The position numbers and the translations under genes were made by a program. Positions 53,609 through 62,011 of a stretch of 64,000 nt of DNA are shown here, in pieces; within the stretch, counting starts at the first letter, position 1, and each line of letters begins with the position of its first letter. The stretch lies in contig NZ_CP102845.1 in assembly GCF_013307435.2 (NCBI RefSeq), positions 3,842,001 through 3,906,000 of the forward strand. Reading direction: 5' to 3'. The notes under the pieces were generated by a model. It was not told where the DNA came from and searched no databases. It was given only the letters and a program-made list of their open reading frames with translations. This DNA comes from Microvirga terrae (GTDB lineage: Bacteria; Pseudomonadota; Alphaproteobacteria; Rhizobiales; Beijerinckiaceae).

Positions 53609-54832
53609 ATGAATGACATAGCAGTGAGAGTCGAGCACCTGTCTAAAAAATACAGTCTTCGCCCGACTGATGGATATCCTACGCTTCGGGAAGCCATTAC
53701 ATCGATGGCTAAACAAATTGTTCGTCGCGGCCGAACCGAAAGTTCGCCTCCCTCGGAATTTTGGGCGCTGCGCGATGTCTCGTTTGAGATTCGAAAAGGG
53801 GAGGTTCTTGGTATCATTGGCTCGAACGGCGCAGGCAAGAGCACTCTCCTTAAAATTCTGGCGAGAGTCGTTTCACCGACTGGTGGACTCGCAACAGTCC
53901 ACGGTCGCTTAGGAGCTCTGCTGGAAGTGGGCACAGGTTTCCATCCTGAGCTTACAGGCAGGGAGAACATCTTCCTTAATGGTGCTATTCTGGGAATGAA
54001 GCGCCACGAGATTGCGGCAAAGCTTGATGAGATTGTTGAATTCGCTGGCGTTGAGCGTTTTCTGGACACACCCATTAAGCGCTATTCAAGTGGAATGGAG
54101 TTGCGTTTAGCGTTTGCAGTAGCAGCACACATCCAAGCTGAGGTTCTTGTGCTTGATGAAATCTTAGCGGTTGGCGATGCTGAGTTCCAAAACAAATGTC
54201 TTAGCCGTATTGAAAATATCAGCCGCAGCGGTCGCACTGTCATATTCGTCAGCCATCAACTTGGTACCGTGCAAAGACTCTGCACACGTGCGCTTCTGAT
54301 CTCGAACGGCACAGTGGCGGCCGATGGGCCCCCATTCGAAGTAATTAGCGCTCACCTCCAGCGAGTTGATGAGCACACGGCGGACAGCGGACTGGCCAGT
54401 CGACTCGATCGGCTTGGGCAAGGCGAAGTGAGGCTGTCACGCATTGAGATCTCCTCACCCGCAGGCGTGTTGCTCGCAGGTTCCCCCGCACTGTTCACAT
54501 TTGAAATGTCGCGATCTGATGTGAAGGTGGAATGCTCCTTCACAATTTACGATGAACTTGGAGAGGCTGTAGCATCTTTTGACTCGGCCAATAGTTCGGG
54601 AAACGACATAATCGGCCCCGAATTTCGGTGTGAATTCACCCCGCTTCTCCTGGTTCCAGGGAGGTACTATATCAATGCAGGTCTTTACGCTATTGGTGGC
54701 GTAATGGAAGATCACGTCGAGCGCGCAGCAATGTTCGAAGTACATCCTGGCCAACTGGCCGGAAGAACTGTCGTTGCCTATCCAGGGTATGGCCATATGA
54801 CGATGGAACACATGTGGACAAAAGTTCGCTAG
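53609..54832 (+). CDS. wzt: Polysaccharide ABC exporter, ATPase with C-terminal carbohydrate-binding domain (Wzt)
   Basis: Residues 1-250 form the ATPase: VLGIIGSNGAGKSTLLKILA (Walker A), TGFHPELTGRENIFLNGAIL, YSSGMELRLAFAVAAH (signature) and VLVLDEILAVGD (Walker B with the catalytic glutamate). Residues from about 265 to 407 (SSPAGVLLAGSPALFTFEMS, LLLVPGRYYINAGLYAIGG) form a beta-sandwich of the Wzt C-terminal type. In O8/O9a systems that domain recognises the finished, capped end of the polymer. The pair wzm-wzt therefore points to a polymer terminated before export, distinct from the Wzx/Wzy product. A degenerate IS481 element follows. Confidence 0.92.
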   Translation: MNDIAVRVEHLSKKYSLRPTDGYPTLREAITSMAKQIVRRGRTESSPPSEFWALRDVSFEIRKGEVLGIIGSNGAGKSTLLKILARVVSPTGGLATVHGRLGALLEVGTGFHPELTGRENIFLNGAILGMKRHEIAAKLDEIVEFAGVERFLDTPIKRYSSGMELRLAFAVAAHIQAEVLVLDEILAVGDAEFQNKCLSRIENISRSGRTVIFVSHQLGTVQRLCTRALLISNGTVAADGPPFEVISAHLQRVDEHTADSGLASRLDRLGQGEVRLSRIEISSPAGVLLAGSPALFTFEMSRSDVKVECSFTIYDELGEAVASFDSANSSGNDIIGPEFRCEFTPLLLVPGRYYINAGLYAIGGVMEDHVERAAMFEVHPGQLAGRTVVAYPGYGHMTMEHMWTKVR

Positions 54833-54916
54833 GCTTGAGCTCGGAGGAGGTTGTTCATCCCGCCTGAGGGCCTGAAGGTGGTCGTTGCGACACGCACCCT
54901 CTAATGGACCTGAGAG

Positions 54917-55325
54917 ATGAACAACCCGCACCAGAATGCCCGCACGACCCGCTTGGGTCGAGCGGAAATGATCCGCCGCATCCTCGAAGACGGGCAGCCA
55001 ATTTGAGAGCTGGCCCGCGGCTTCGGCATCAGCGAGCGGACCGCGCGCAGGTGGCTGGCCCGCTTCAAGGCTGAAGGACCAAGCGGGCTGGAGAACCGCT
55101 CCTCCCGTCCCCGGACAGTAGCCAAACGAGACCGTGAACGCCGAAAACTAATGGCAAAGCGGAGCGCTTCATCCAGACGCTCCTACGAGAGTGGGCTTAT
55201 GCGATCCCGTTCAGCTCATCCCATGCGAGAGCCGCCGACCTGCCGCGGTGGCTGACCTGGTACAATCAGCAGCGCCCGCATGGTAGTCTTGGCCGACGAA
55301 CACCGGCTCAGGACGCGCCGGAACA
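54917..55325 (+). pseudogene. IS481-family transposase, deleted
   Basis: MNNPHQNARTTRLGRAEMIR, a stop, ELARGFGISERTARRWLARF and SGLENRSSRPRTVAKRDRER are the N-terminal helix-turn-helix part. After a deletion near 55150 another frame gives AERFIQTLLREWAYAIPFSS, WLTWYNQQRPHGSLGRRTPA and QDAPEQPDQN, the C-terminal end. The whole catalytic middle is gone. Confidence 0.75.
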
Positions 55326-55331
55326 ACCTGA

Positions 55332-56267
55332 TCAGAATTCACATCTCAGCAGTCTCGTAATTCTACCTTTGAACACATCGCGAGCGTCGCAGAGAATGCG
55401 ATCTGCGAACAAGGAAAGCCGGTCAAGAGTTCTTTGCAGACCTGGGGGTGCATCGTATGAGGCGCGGGCGATGCGCATCGCCCGCCGAATACGCGGATCG
55501 TCTTGGCGACAATCGTCCACATAGCTTGACAACCATTGTAGAAATGCAGCCCGCGCAGTATGAGGCTGAAGCCGATCATACTCCCCACTTTCCATGGCCA
55601 ACGCCGAGACGGACTCAGGATGCTGCCTGTACCGCGCCATACAAGTATCGATGACTGACACTGGGCTGGACAGAAATACCTTTACCCATAAAGTTTGGTC
55701 CTCATAGAGCCGAAATTGCTCTTCGAACCCTCCGACCGTGTCAATGACCTCGCGGCGGATAAGAACACCACAGGTGCAAGGAACATGCCCACGCTGCAGG
55801 AGAATGACATGTATCAACAGGTCGGGCGGATGGTGGAGGCTTTGAGTGAGACCTGCGACGCTTTCGGTCCAATCCTGCTCGTTATTGCCGGGGTGCCACC
55901 AGCGTGACGGTCCATACACCATCCCAGCCTTAGGATTATCTTTGAGGGCGGCCACGGCATTGGCAAGGGCATCAGGTTCATAGAGGTCATCAGCATCAAG
56001 GAATGATACGAACTCTCCTCGAGCAGATCGGAGACCAAGATTGCGTGCGGCTGCTGCACCACGTTGCTCGCCTGAGTTGAATACCAGACGAAGTCTCGGA
56101 TCGAGTTCTGCAGCACGACGAGCGATCGCAACACTCTTGTCCGTTGAGCCATCGTCAATCAGCAACAGCTCCCAATTTGTCTCACTTTGCCTTCTGACGC
56201 TTTCGATCGCAGCCGCAAGATAGGGTTCGGCGTTCAGAAATGGCGTAATGACTGAAACCGTGGGCAT
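55332..56267 (-). CDS. GT2 family glycosyltransferase
   Basis: The 311-residue protein begins MPTVSVITPFLNAEPYLAAA and has LLIDDGSTDKSVAIARRAAE, RGAAAARNLGLRSARGEFVS, FLDADDLYEPDALANAVAAL, CTCGVLIRREVIDTVGGFEE and YEDQTLWVKVFLSSPVSVID. It is the last gene of the 55-64 kb operon. Its ATG shares one base with the stop of the previous GT2 (TGATG at 56267). The C-terminus ends at the IS481 remnant and could have been shortened or replaced there. It belongs to the YEDQ subgroup of GT2s repeated in this locus. Confidence 0.88.
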   Translation of the reverse strand: MPTVSVITPFLNAEPYLAAAIESVRRQSETNWELLLIDDGSTDKSVAIARRAAELDPRLRLVFNSGEQRGAAAARNLGLRSARGEFVSFLDADDLYEPDALANAVAALKDNPKAGMVYGPSRWWHPGNNEQDWTESVAGLTQSLHHPPDLLIHVILLQRGHVPCTCGVLIRREVIDTVGGFEEQFRLYEDQTLWVKVFLSSPVSVIDTCMARYRQHPESVSALAMESGEYDRLQPHTARAAFLQWLSSYVDDCRQDDPRIRRAMRIARASYDAPPGLQRTLDRLSLFADRILCDARDVFKGRITRLLRCEF

Positions 56268-57142
56268 CAGGTCGGCATCCTAGCGTGTAATGATTTTTGA
56301 AGACGGTCAGCAATGAGCCTTTTCCTACATCGTGCCGTCTCCCGCCATATACGGAGCCGAGTGCTTAATTTTGCGTTCTCTCGGGCGGCATACGCGTCCA
56401 ACCATCTTAGAAAAACAAATCTGGCTTTGTCGTCCTCACCCGCGGCCGCGGATTGTGCAGAACAACTGGACGAATGTTGCCGGTACTTCGCCCATGTCCG
56501 ATCTGAGAGGTAGGCTGGCGCCTGGAGGAGCGCCTTTGAAAAGAAAACCTGATCTTCAAACATCCCTTTGAAGGTATCCCCAAACCCGCCAACTTGGCCG
56601 ATGAGGCTGCTGCGCATGAGTGCATTACAGGTTGTCGGGGTTTGGGATCTGTTGGCAAGAAGGACATGGAACAGGAGAGGTGGTTCGTAGATCCTGTTGG
56701 GTGGCAATCCCAGGTCATAATAGAAGTCGCTGCCCTTCCCTCCCGCCCACGAGGACCAGATCAGCGTCCGACCGTAGACTAGGCCAGCACTTGGCTGAGC
56801 CTCCAAGATCGATATCTGCTCAGCAAGCTTCTCGGGCATCCAAACATCATCGGCATCAAGGAAGCCAACGAATTTCCCTCGCGCATGGGCAAGCCCGAGG
56901 TTTCGCGCCGCACTCATGCCATGATTTTTCCGATCTTTATGGAATAGAAGCCGCATACGAGGATCTCGATCTGCGTGCCGCTGTGCAATATTTGCGCTAC
57001 CATCCGTGGAGCCATCGTCGACAATCAGAAGCTCCCAATCGCCGAACGTCTGGCCCGCGACGCTGGCAATAGCTTGTTCCAGAAAGTCCTCACCGTTGTA
57101 GACGATGATGATCGCGCTGACGCAGGGGGACGAAGATGGCAT
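56267..57142 (-). CDS. GT2 family glycosyltransferase
   Basis: This 291-residue protein begins MPSSSPCVSAIIIVYNGEDF and carries LLIVDDGSTDGSANIAQRHA, NHGMSAARNLGLAHARGKFV, GFLDADDVWMPEKLAEQISI, PTTCNALMRSSLIGQVGGFG and FEDQVFFSKALLQAPAYLSD. It closely resembles the genes at 36096 and 55332 in motif wording and length, so these probably share ancestry. It starts 44 bases after the deacetylase gene on the same strand and is coupled to the following GT2. Specificity is unknown. Confidence 0.9.
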   Translation of the reverse strand: MPSSSPCVSAIIIVYNGEDFLEQAIASVAGQTFGDWELLIVDDGSTDGSANIAQRHADRDPRMRLLFHKDRKNHGMSAARNLGLAHARGKFVGFLDADDVWMPEKLAEQISILEAQPSAGLVYGRTLIWSSWAGGKGSDFYYDLGLPPNRIYEPPLLFHVLLANRSQTPTTCNALMRSSLIGQVGGFGDTFKGMFEDQVFFSKALLQAPAYLSDRTWAKYRQHSSSCSAQSAAAGEDDKARFVFLRWLDAYAARENAKLSTRLRIWRETARCRKRLIADRLQKSLHARMPT

Positions 57143-57186
57143 GTCCGGAATACACTGAGGGCAAGAAAATCAGAATAAAGAACTTC

Positions 57187-58164
57187 TCAGCAAAAGCTTA
57201 AAACGTTCTGACGAAACTCATCCTGGCTCCAATCAGCAGCCAAGATGCGTGGTATTCTCATGAGATCGGTTTTGGGTGTAACTACGCCAGCATCGGTTGT
57301 GCAGGCGAACTGGATCCCTGCTGCACGGGCAGCCGAAACGCTCGCATCATCTTGGTCGCCGAAGGGATAGGCGAATCCCGTTATAGGGTGTCCGACAATG
57401 CGCTCGCACGTCATCCGGCTCTCGCGGATCTCGCGGCTCCTGTCCTCGTCCTCAATCAGAGGCAAGGATGGATGAGTGACTGTATGTGCTCCGATGCTGA
57501 TGAGCGGCGACTCCGACAATGCTTTAGCCTCCTGCGACGTCATTACACGATCACTGCTGCGGGGCGTCGCGTCGACACCGGCCCATGCAGCAAGTTCAGC
57601 GAGCACAGACTGGCGCTCAGTTGGATCGAGCGGCCGCAATGCTCGCCATAGTTCGGTATGCAACGCTTCACGCGCCGCGACGCCTTGAACTCTGCCAGGC
57701 TGCACAACTTGCCTAACATCAAAATTGTTGGTCTTGCCGCCCGCATCCATTTCTAGCCTTGGAGGGAGTGCGGGCGTTTCTAAGATGATGCGGCTGAGCA
57801 CGTCCCACCAGAACCCCGGAGTGTCCAGAGCCCCAGTCGTTAAGAATACGGTTGCGGGACAGCCATACTCCTCCAGGATCGGCTTGGCTGTATGAAACAC
57901 ATCCGCATAGCCATCGTCAAAAGTAAGCACGGCACTTCCCAAGGGGATGCGACTCTCGCGCAACTCACCCACAAGCCAGGCCAGTGGTACGACCTTCCGT
58001 TCCCTCGTGAGTACCCTGAGATGATCGGCAAAGCGCTGAGGACGCACAGCCAGTTGCCAGGGATCGCAGGCTACCTCCGCAACGCGATGGTACATCAGCA
58101 CGATTGGCCGCTCGCGGCGCGTTAGCCGCCGCAGCAATGTCTGCGCTCGCCCGATACCTCTCAT
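57187..58164 (-). CDS. NodB-like polysaccharide deacetylase
   Basis: This 325-residue CE4 enzyme has RPIVLMYHRVAEVACDPWQL, then SAVLTFDDGYADVFHTAKPI (motif 1 with the catalytic base and metal aspartate), SIGAHTVTHPSLPLIEDEDR (motif 2, two metal histidines) and HPITGFAYPFGDQDDASVSA (motif 3 equivalent). All metal ligands are present, unlike the altered TFDDC of the fused protein at 37280. There is no signal peptide, so it likely acts in the cytoplasm on a lipid-linked N-acetyl sugar. Its ATG shares one base with the stop of the upstream GT2-methyltransferase gene (TGATG). Confidence 0.9.
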   Translation of the reverse strand: MRGIGRAQTLLRRLTRRERPIVLMYHRVAEVACDPWQLAVRPQRFADHLRVLTRERKVVPLAWLVGELRESRIPLGSAVLTFDDGYADVFHTAKPILEEYGCPATVFLTTGALDTPGFWWDVLSRIILETPALPPRLEMDAGGKTNNFDVRQVVQPGRVQGVAAREALHTELWRALRPLDPTERQSVLAELAAWAGVDATPRSSDRVMTSQEAKALSESPLISIGAHTVTHPSLPLIEDEDRSREIRESRMTCERIVGHPITGFAYPFGDQDDASVSAARAAGIQFACTTDAGVVTPKTDLMRIPRILAADWSQDEFRQNVLSFC

Positions 58165-59798
58165 CAGGCTACAACTCCCTTGATTGCACGTCCTGCGACA
58201 ATGACTGGGCAGTGGCGGTCGTGGACGTCGAGCTCTTGAGGAGTCAGTTCATGCTCTGCAAGACCGTACAAGAACGCGGTCGCTGACAGCACATTCCCGT
58301 AGTGATTGATGCTGACATGATCACTGCCGAAATGCTCGCTAAGAAGTCTTCCGAGTGCATGCGGACTTAGTGACCAGTACCAGGTATCTCCCCATTCCCC
58401 TCGGTCGATTGGGCTTATCCAGGGTACGGTAAGGAGAAGCACACCCCCGGGACGCAACACACGCAGGAGAGTGCGAACGGCAGCTTGCATGTCGTAGACA
58501 AGATGCAATGTTTGCGTGAGCACAACGCAGTCGAATGTGTCTGAGGGAAGATTGCTTTCACCGGCAAGATCGCCGAGGAAAGTTGTTTGAGGGTTGCCCG
58601 GGAAGCGGTTCAACACATCGGCGGTTGCCACTCGTTCACCACCAAACTGCAGTGTGTAGCTGCTGTCCCCGACCTCGAGAACCCGACCCTTGATGTCAGA
58701 GGCATTCTGCATCAAAAAAGCTTCAATGTAGTGGCGGTCGAGCGGCTTTCCTCGATCGTATCCGAATTGCTTACTGAAAGGTATTGTTCGTCTGAGATCT
58801 CCCATGCGTGGCGTTCGCTTGTCTCGGCGCTTCGCTGCAACCCGCAGCCCCCCCCGCAGACCAACCGTCAGAAATGAACCAGGCGCCATGCTGAACATGC
58901 TGAGTGTCTGGCGAGCCATCTCTCCTCGCCGGTGGCCCCGGCTTAGTACACTCCGAACCCTCCGAAGATGTTCAAGAAGATAATACTGCTTTATGCTAAG
59001 GATCCCGGTTCTGCGCGCATTCCGCCACTTCTCATTTGAACTTGCATATAGCTTTTGCTTATCCAGCACCTTGAGAGCCGTAGCAAGCATCATCGGCGCG
59101 TTGTGCGACATGTTGCGATCATGCCTTCTGTAATCGGCGATCAACTTGGGCTGGCATGCGATGGAATACTTCTGCGCCATCCGTAGATAAACATCATAAT
59201 CCTCACACGCCCTGAGGCTGGCATCGAATCCACCGATTGCCTCAAGGCATTGGCGTCTATAAAGAACGGCAGCGTGCATCCCGATGCAGTTTTCTTTCAA
59301 GAAGTCTGCATAAGGGTCGTCTCCGACTGGACGAAAAGTTGCTACATGCAGAACGTTGAGATGCTCGTCCACATACCGGTAAGCCCCATAAACGAATCCG
59401 GCAGAGGGGTTTGCCTTGAACTGCTGAAGGTTCGCCTCAATGGCTTTGGAGAACAGAATGTCGTCCGCGTCCAGGAAAAGCACATAGCGACCACTGGCGG
59501 CGCGAAGACCAGTGTTACGTGCCGCAGCCAGGCCCTGATTAGATTGCCGAATGATACGAACACCTGGGTAGAGGGCGGCTACGGCACTGGGATCGTCGGA
59601 CGAGCCATCGTCCACAATGATGACCTCTTGGGGCTTGACCGATTGTGCAGTGACACTATTGAGTGCATCACCTAAATAATGAGAGTCATTAAAGGTGGTT
59701 ATAATCACGGAAACTGATGCATCGGCTGGCTGCACACGTTCCGTCGGCCCGTTTGTGTGATCCTGGGACTTTGGCGCAGGCGGGTAGGAGTCGGACAA
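58164..59798 (-). CDS. Fused GT2 glycosyltransferase and SAM methyltransferase
   Basis: The 544-residue protein has a complete GT2 domain (ASVSVIITTFNDSHYLGDAL, VIIVDDGSSDDPSAVAALYP, NQGLAAARNTGLRAASGRYV, LFLDADDILFSKAIEANLQQ, ACEDYDVYLRMAQKYSIACQ) in its first 290 residues and a class I methyltransferase domain from about 370. The latter shows GRVLEVGDSSYTLQFGGERV, ADVLNRFPGNPQTTFLGDLA, DTFDCVVLTQTLHLVYDMQA and VLRPGGVLLLTVPWISPID. A transferase that adds a sugar and then methylates it, or caps the chain, would fit a Wzt-dependent exporter. It lies 3 bases after the epimerase gene. Confidence 0.85.
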   Translation of the reverse strand: MSDSYPPAPKSQDHTNGPTERVQPADASVSVIITTFNDSHYLGDALNSVTAQSVKPQEVIIVDDGSSDDPSAVAALYPGVRIIRQSNQGLAAARNTGLRAASGRYVLFLDADDILFSKAIEANLQQFKANPSAGFVYGAYRYVDEHLNVLHVATFRPVGDDPYADFLKENCIGMHAAVLYRRQCLEAIGGFDASLRACEDYDVYLRMAQKYSIACQPKLIADYRRHDRNMSHNAPMMLATALKVLDKQKLYASSNEKWRNARRTGILSIKQYYLLEHLRRVRSVLSRGHRRGEMARQTLSMFSMAPGSFLTVGLRGGLRVAAKRRDKRTPRMGDLRRTIPFSKQFGYDRGKPLDRHYIEAFLMQNASDIKGRVLEVGDSSYTLQFGGERVATADVLNRFPGNPQTTFLGDLAGESNLPSDTFDCVVLTQTLHLVYDMQAAVRTLLRVLRPGGVLLLTVPWISPIDRGEWGDTWYWSLSPHALGRLLSEHFGSDHVSINHYGNVLSATAFLYGLAEHELTPQELDVHDRHCPVIVAGRAIKGVVA

Positions 59799-59801
59799 GA
59801 T

Positions 59802-60917
59802 CTATCTCCAACTAAGCTCTAGCCTTGAATTGGGTTCATCTACTACAGGATAACCAGCAAAATTTAGCCAAGCAACGGACCGGCGCACCGCCTCAGGAAA
59901 AGTGACGATAGGTTCAAAACCAAGCCGCTCCTTAGCTCGTGTGAAGGGTAAGCGGTATCCACACTGGTGGAGGAGCGCGCGTTCGTGGCTGGCCTCCAAT
60001 CGGCTCCCGGCATGTGTTTTTTTCTCGGGTTTGTCATGCTGAGCCCGGTAGGAGGCATAACCAGCCCGCAATGCGTGCCGCAAGGGCTGTGGGAGCCTGC
60101 GATACGCTGTGACAACCTCCGGTGTGTGACGGAGGCGGCTAAGCAGCGTACGATCACCTGCTGCTACGGGAGGATCTGGCAAGTCCTCCACGCGGTATCC
60201 AAGCGCCTCCGCGATCGGCCGACAAAGATCATACCAAGTCACCTGTTCGGCATCACTCACCAGGAAAGCTTGGCCGTCGATATGTGGAGCACTGGCAGCA
60301 AGCCGAATTGCATGCACCAGATTATCGATGTAAACACTATTGCATACACCGCGCCCACCGCCGACAAGGTAAGCGTGCCCAGCGAGGAGTTCGTCTGCGA
60401 ATCCCGCTGTCCAGGCTGACTTCGGGCCATGAACAATGCCTGGGCGGAGTATTACGACTTCAACTTCCCCAGCGCGGCGCAGCGCAGAGAGCCGCGCTTC
60501 AGCACGCACCTTGAAGTTGTTGTAGGCAATCGGCTGCCGATCTGAAAGCGGGGTGGTTTCGTCGGTCCCGGGCGCAGGATCCTGGCCATGGACCGACGCG
60601 GTGCTCAGGTAAATCAGCCGCTTTACGCCGGCCTGATGTGCCGCTCTGTAGACAGGCTCTAACGTTCCGAGAATGGTGTGGCGATCGCCAGCGACAGCGT
60701 GCAGTACGGTTTGGCAGCCGACAAACGCCGCTCGCAGGGCAGTCTCGTCTCGAGCGTCAGCTATCCGGGCATCAAGGGCGAAGCGGCAAACTTGAGCAAG
60801 TGCCTCGGTGCGGCGCACAAGTGGCCTTGGCTCGGCCCAGCCGAGTAGCCGCATCATCTCGACCGTCCGCCCACCGATGAAACCATTTGCCCCAAGAACA
60901 GCTATCGTATGGCTCAT
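59802..60917 (-). CDS. NAD-dependent epimerase/dehydratase
   Basis: This short-chain protein of about 371 residues has MSHTIAVLGANGFIGGRTVE (Rossmann GxxGxxG), LIYLSTASVHGQDPAPGTDE and PIAYNNFKVRAEARLSALRR (the Y-x3-K catalytic pair) followed by VVILRPGIVHGPKSAWTAGF. These are extended-SDR features of nucleotide-sugar epimerases and dehydratases. The C-terminal third (LPQPLRHALRAGYASYRAQH) is unusual, with no family I can name, and may act on lipid-linked sugar. The ATG at 60917 overlaps the stop of the Gfo/Idh gene (ATGA). The two may act in succession on one sugar. Confidence 0.8.
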   Translation of the reverse strand: MSHTIAVLGANGFIGGRTVEMMRLLGWAEPRPLVRRTEALAQVCRFALDARIADARDETALRAAFVGCQTVLHAVAGDRHTILGTLEPVYRAAHQAGVKRLIYLSTASVHGQDPAPGTDETTPLSDRQPIAYNNFKVRAEARLSALRRAGEVEVVILRPGIVHGPKSAWTAGFADELLAGHAYLVGGGRGVCNSVYIDNLVHAIRLAASAPHIDGQAFLVSDAEQVTWYDLCRPIAEALGYRVEDLPDPPVAAGDRTLLSRLRHTPEVVTAYRRLPQPLRHALRAGYASYRAQHDKPEKKTHAGSRLEASHERALLHQCGYRLPFTRAKERLGFEPIVTFPEAVRRSVAWLNFAGYPVVDEPNSRLELSWR

Positions 60918-62011
60918 GTCGGGTTGTCCGAGAGAGCCAATGCACGTGCCAACTCGGCCTCCGAGAGCCATGGCATATGCATCAACCTACGGGTGGCATA
61001 GCAACGGTCAATGATCCGTAATACGTCAAGGCCAAGTTCACCTGAGATGGGAGCGCGAGTTCCGCCACGGACAGCGTTGATGAAGGAGGCAATCTGATCC
61101 TCGAAGGAAGCATGGAAATCATGAACCGGGTGGGTGGCGTTCATGCGCTGAGGGTTTGATTCGGTGCATTTAAGAGCCGCACTAAGAGTGACACTCCCCC
61201 CCCGGGTGCCCAACTCCAGCTCGTTACCATCATTGGCATTCCAGGCAAGCCAACTTTTTTCACCCTCAATGAACCAGCGGTTCGGTTGTTGCCAATCACG
61301 GCTCAGGCGTACCACTGCTTGGAACTCTGGATAATCGAGCACCACTCGACAATTGGCCTCAACGCCCCCCATAGCATCATCCTCGTAATCGACGGCTAGA
61401 GGCGGTCCGAACCACCATGTTAGAAGATCAAGCGCATGGGTGCCGATATCCTGGAGCACGCCGCCGCCTGACAGAGAGCGGGAAAAATATGCCGGTGAGT
61501 GTACAGGCCAACTCATAGGCCCACCCTCGAAGCAGTGCACGCGGCGCGGACGACCCAAGACTTCAGCCTTTAGAAGCTCGCGGATCATTCGGGCAGCTGG
61601 AAGATGTCGCCGTATGAGACCCACGCCGAGCATTCGTTTGCTCTGCTTGGCTGCTAGCAGCATATCGACGGCATCGTCGCTGTTCGTCGCTAACGGCTTT
61701 TCACAAAAAACGTGAAGGCCAGCGTTGAGAGCTGCTTTGACCTGCTCCGCGTGGAAACGGGGCGGCGAGGCTACAATGAGGACCTCCGGACCGTTCAAAC
61801 AATCCTCAAACGTGTCGGCAACTTTTGATTCCTTGAACTGGCTGCAGAGTGCTTCGGCACTCGGGCGATTGGGATCGAATGCTGCCGTGAGCTTAATCTT
61901 GCTCGCGTTAGAAAGCGCCGCCAAAGCCTGCGCATAATAAAGCCGAGCGACAGCCCCACACCCGGCAATAGCAACCGACACAGGTTTGCGACTGGCAGAC
62001 GTTTCAACCAT
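60914..62011 (-). CDS. Gfo/Idh/MocA family oxidoreductase
   Basis: This protein of about 365 residues begins MVETSASRKPVSVAIAGCGA and has VARLYYAQALAAL, a Rossmann fold, then VLIVASPPRFHAEQVKAALN, AGLHVFCEKPLATNSDDAVD (the EKP motif) and GGGVLQDIGTHALDLLTWWF (the catalytic DxGxHxxD pattern). It would oxidise or reduce a sugar hydroxyl using NAD(P). The ATG at 62011 overlaps the preceding gene's stop by eight bases (ATGGTTGA). With the adjacent epimerase-type protein it suggests synthesis of a modified sugar donor for this operon's transferases. Confidence 0.9.
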   Translation of the reverse strand: MVETSASRKPVSVAIAGCGAVARLYYAQALAALSNASKIKLTAAFDPNRPSAEALCSQFKESKVADTFEDCLNGPEVLIVASPPRFHAEQVKAALNAGLHVFCEKPLATNSDDAVDMLLAAKQSKRMLGVGLIRRHLPAARMIRELLKAEVLGRPRRVHCFEGGPMSWPVHSPAYFSRSLSGGGVLQDIGTHALDLLTWWFGPPLAVDYEDDAMGGVEANCRVVLDYPEFQAVVRLSRDWQQPNRWFIEGEKSWLAWNANDGNELELGTRGGSVTLSAALKCTESNPQRMNATHPVHDFHASFEDQIASFINAVRGGTRAPISGELGLDVLRIIDRCYATRRLMHMPWLSEAELARALALSDNPT

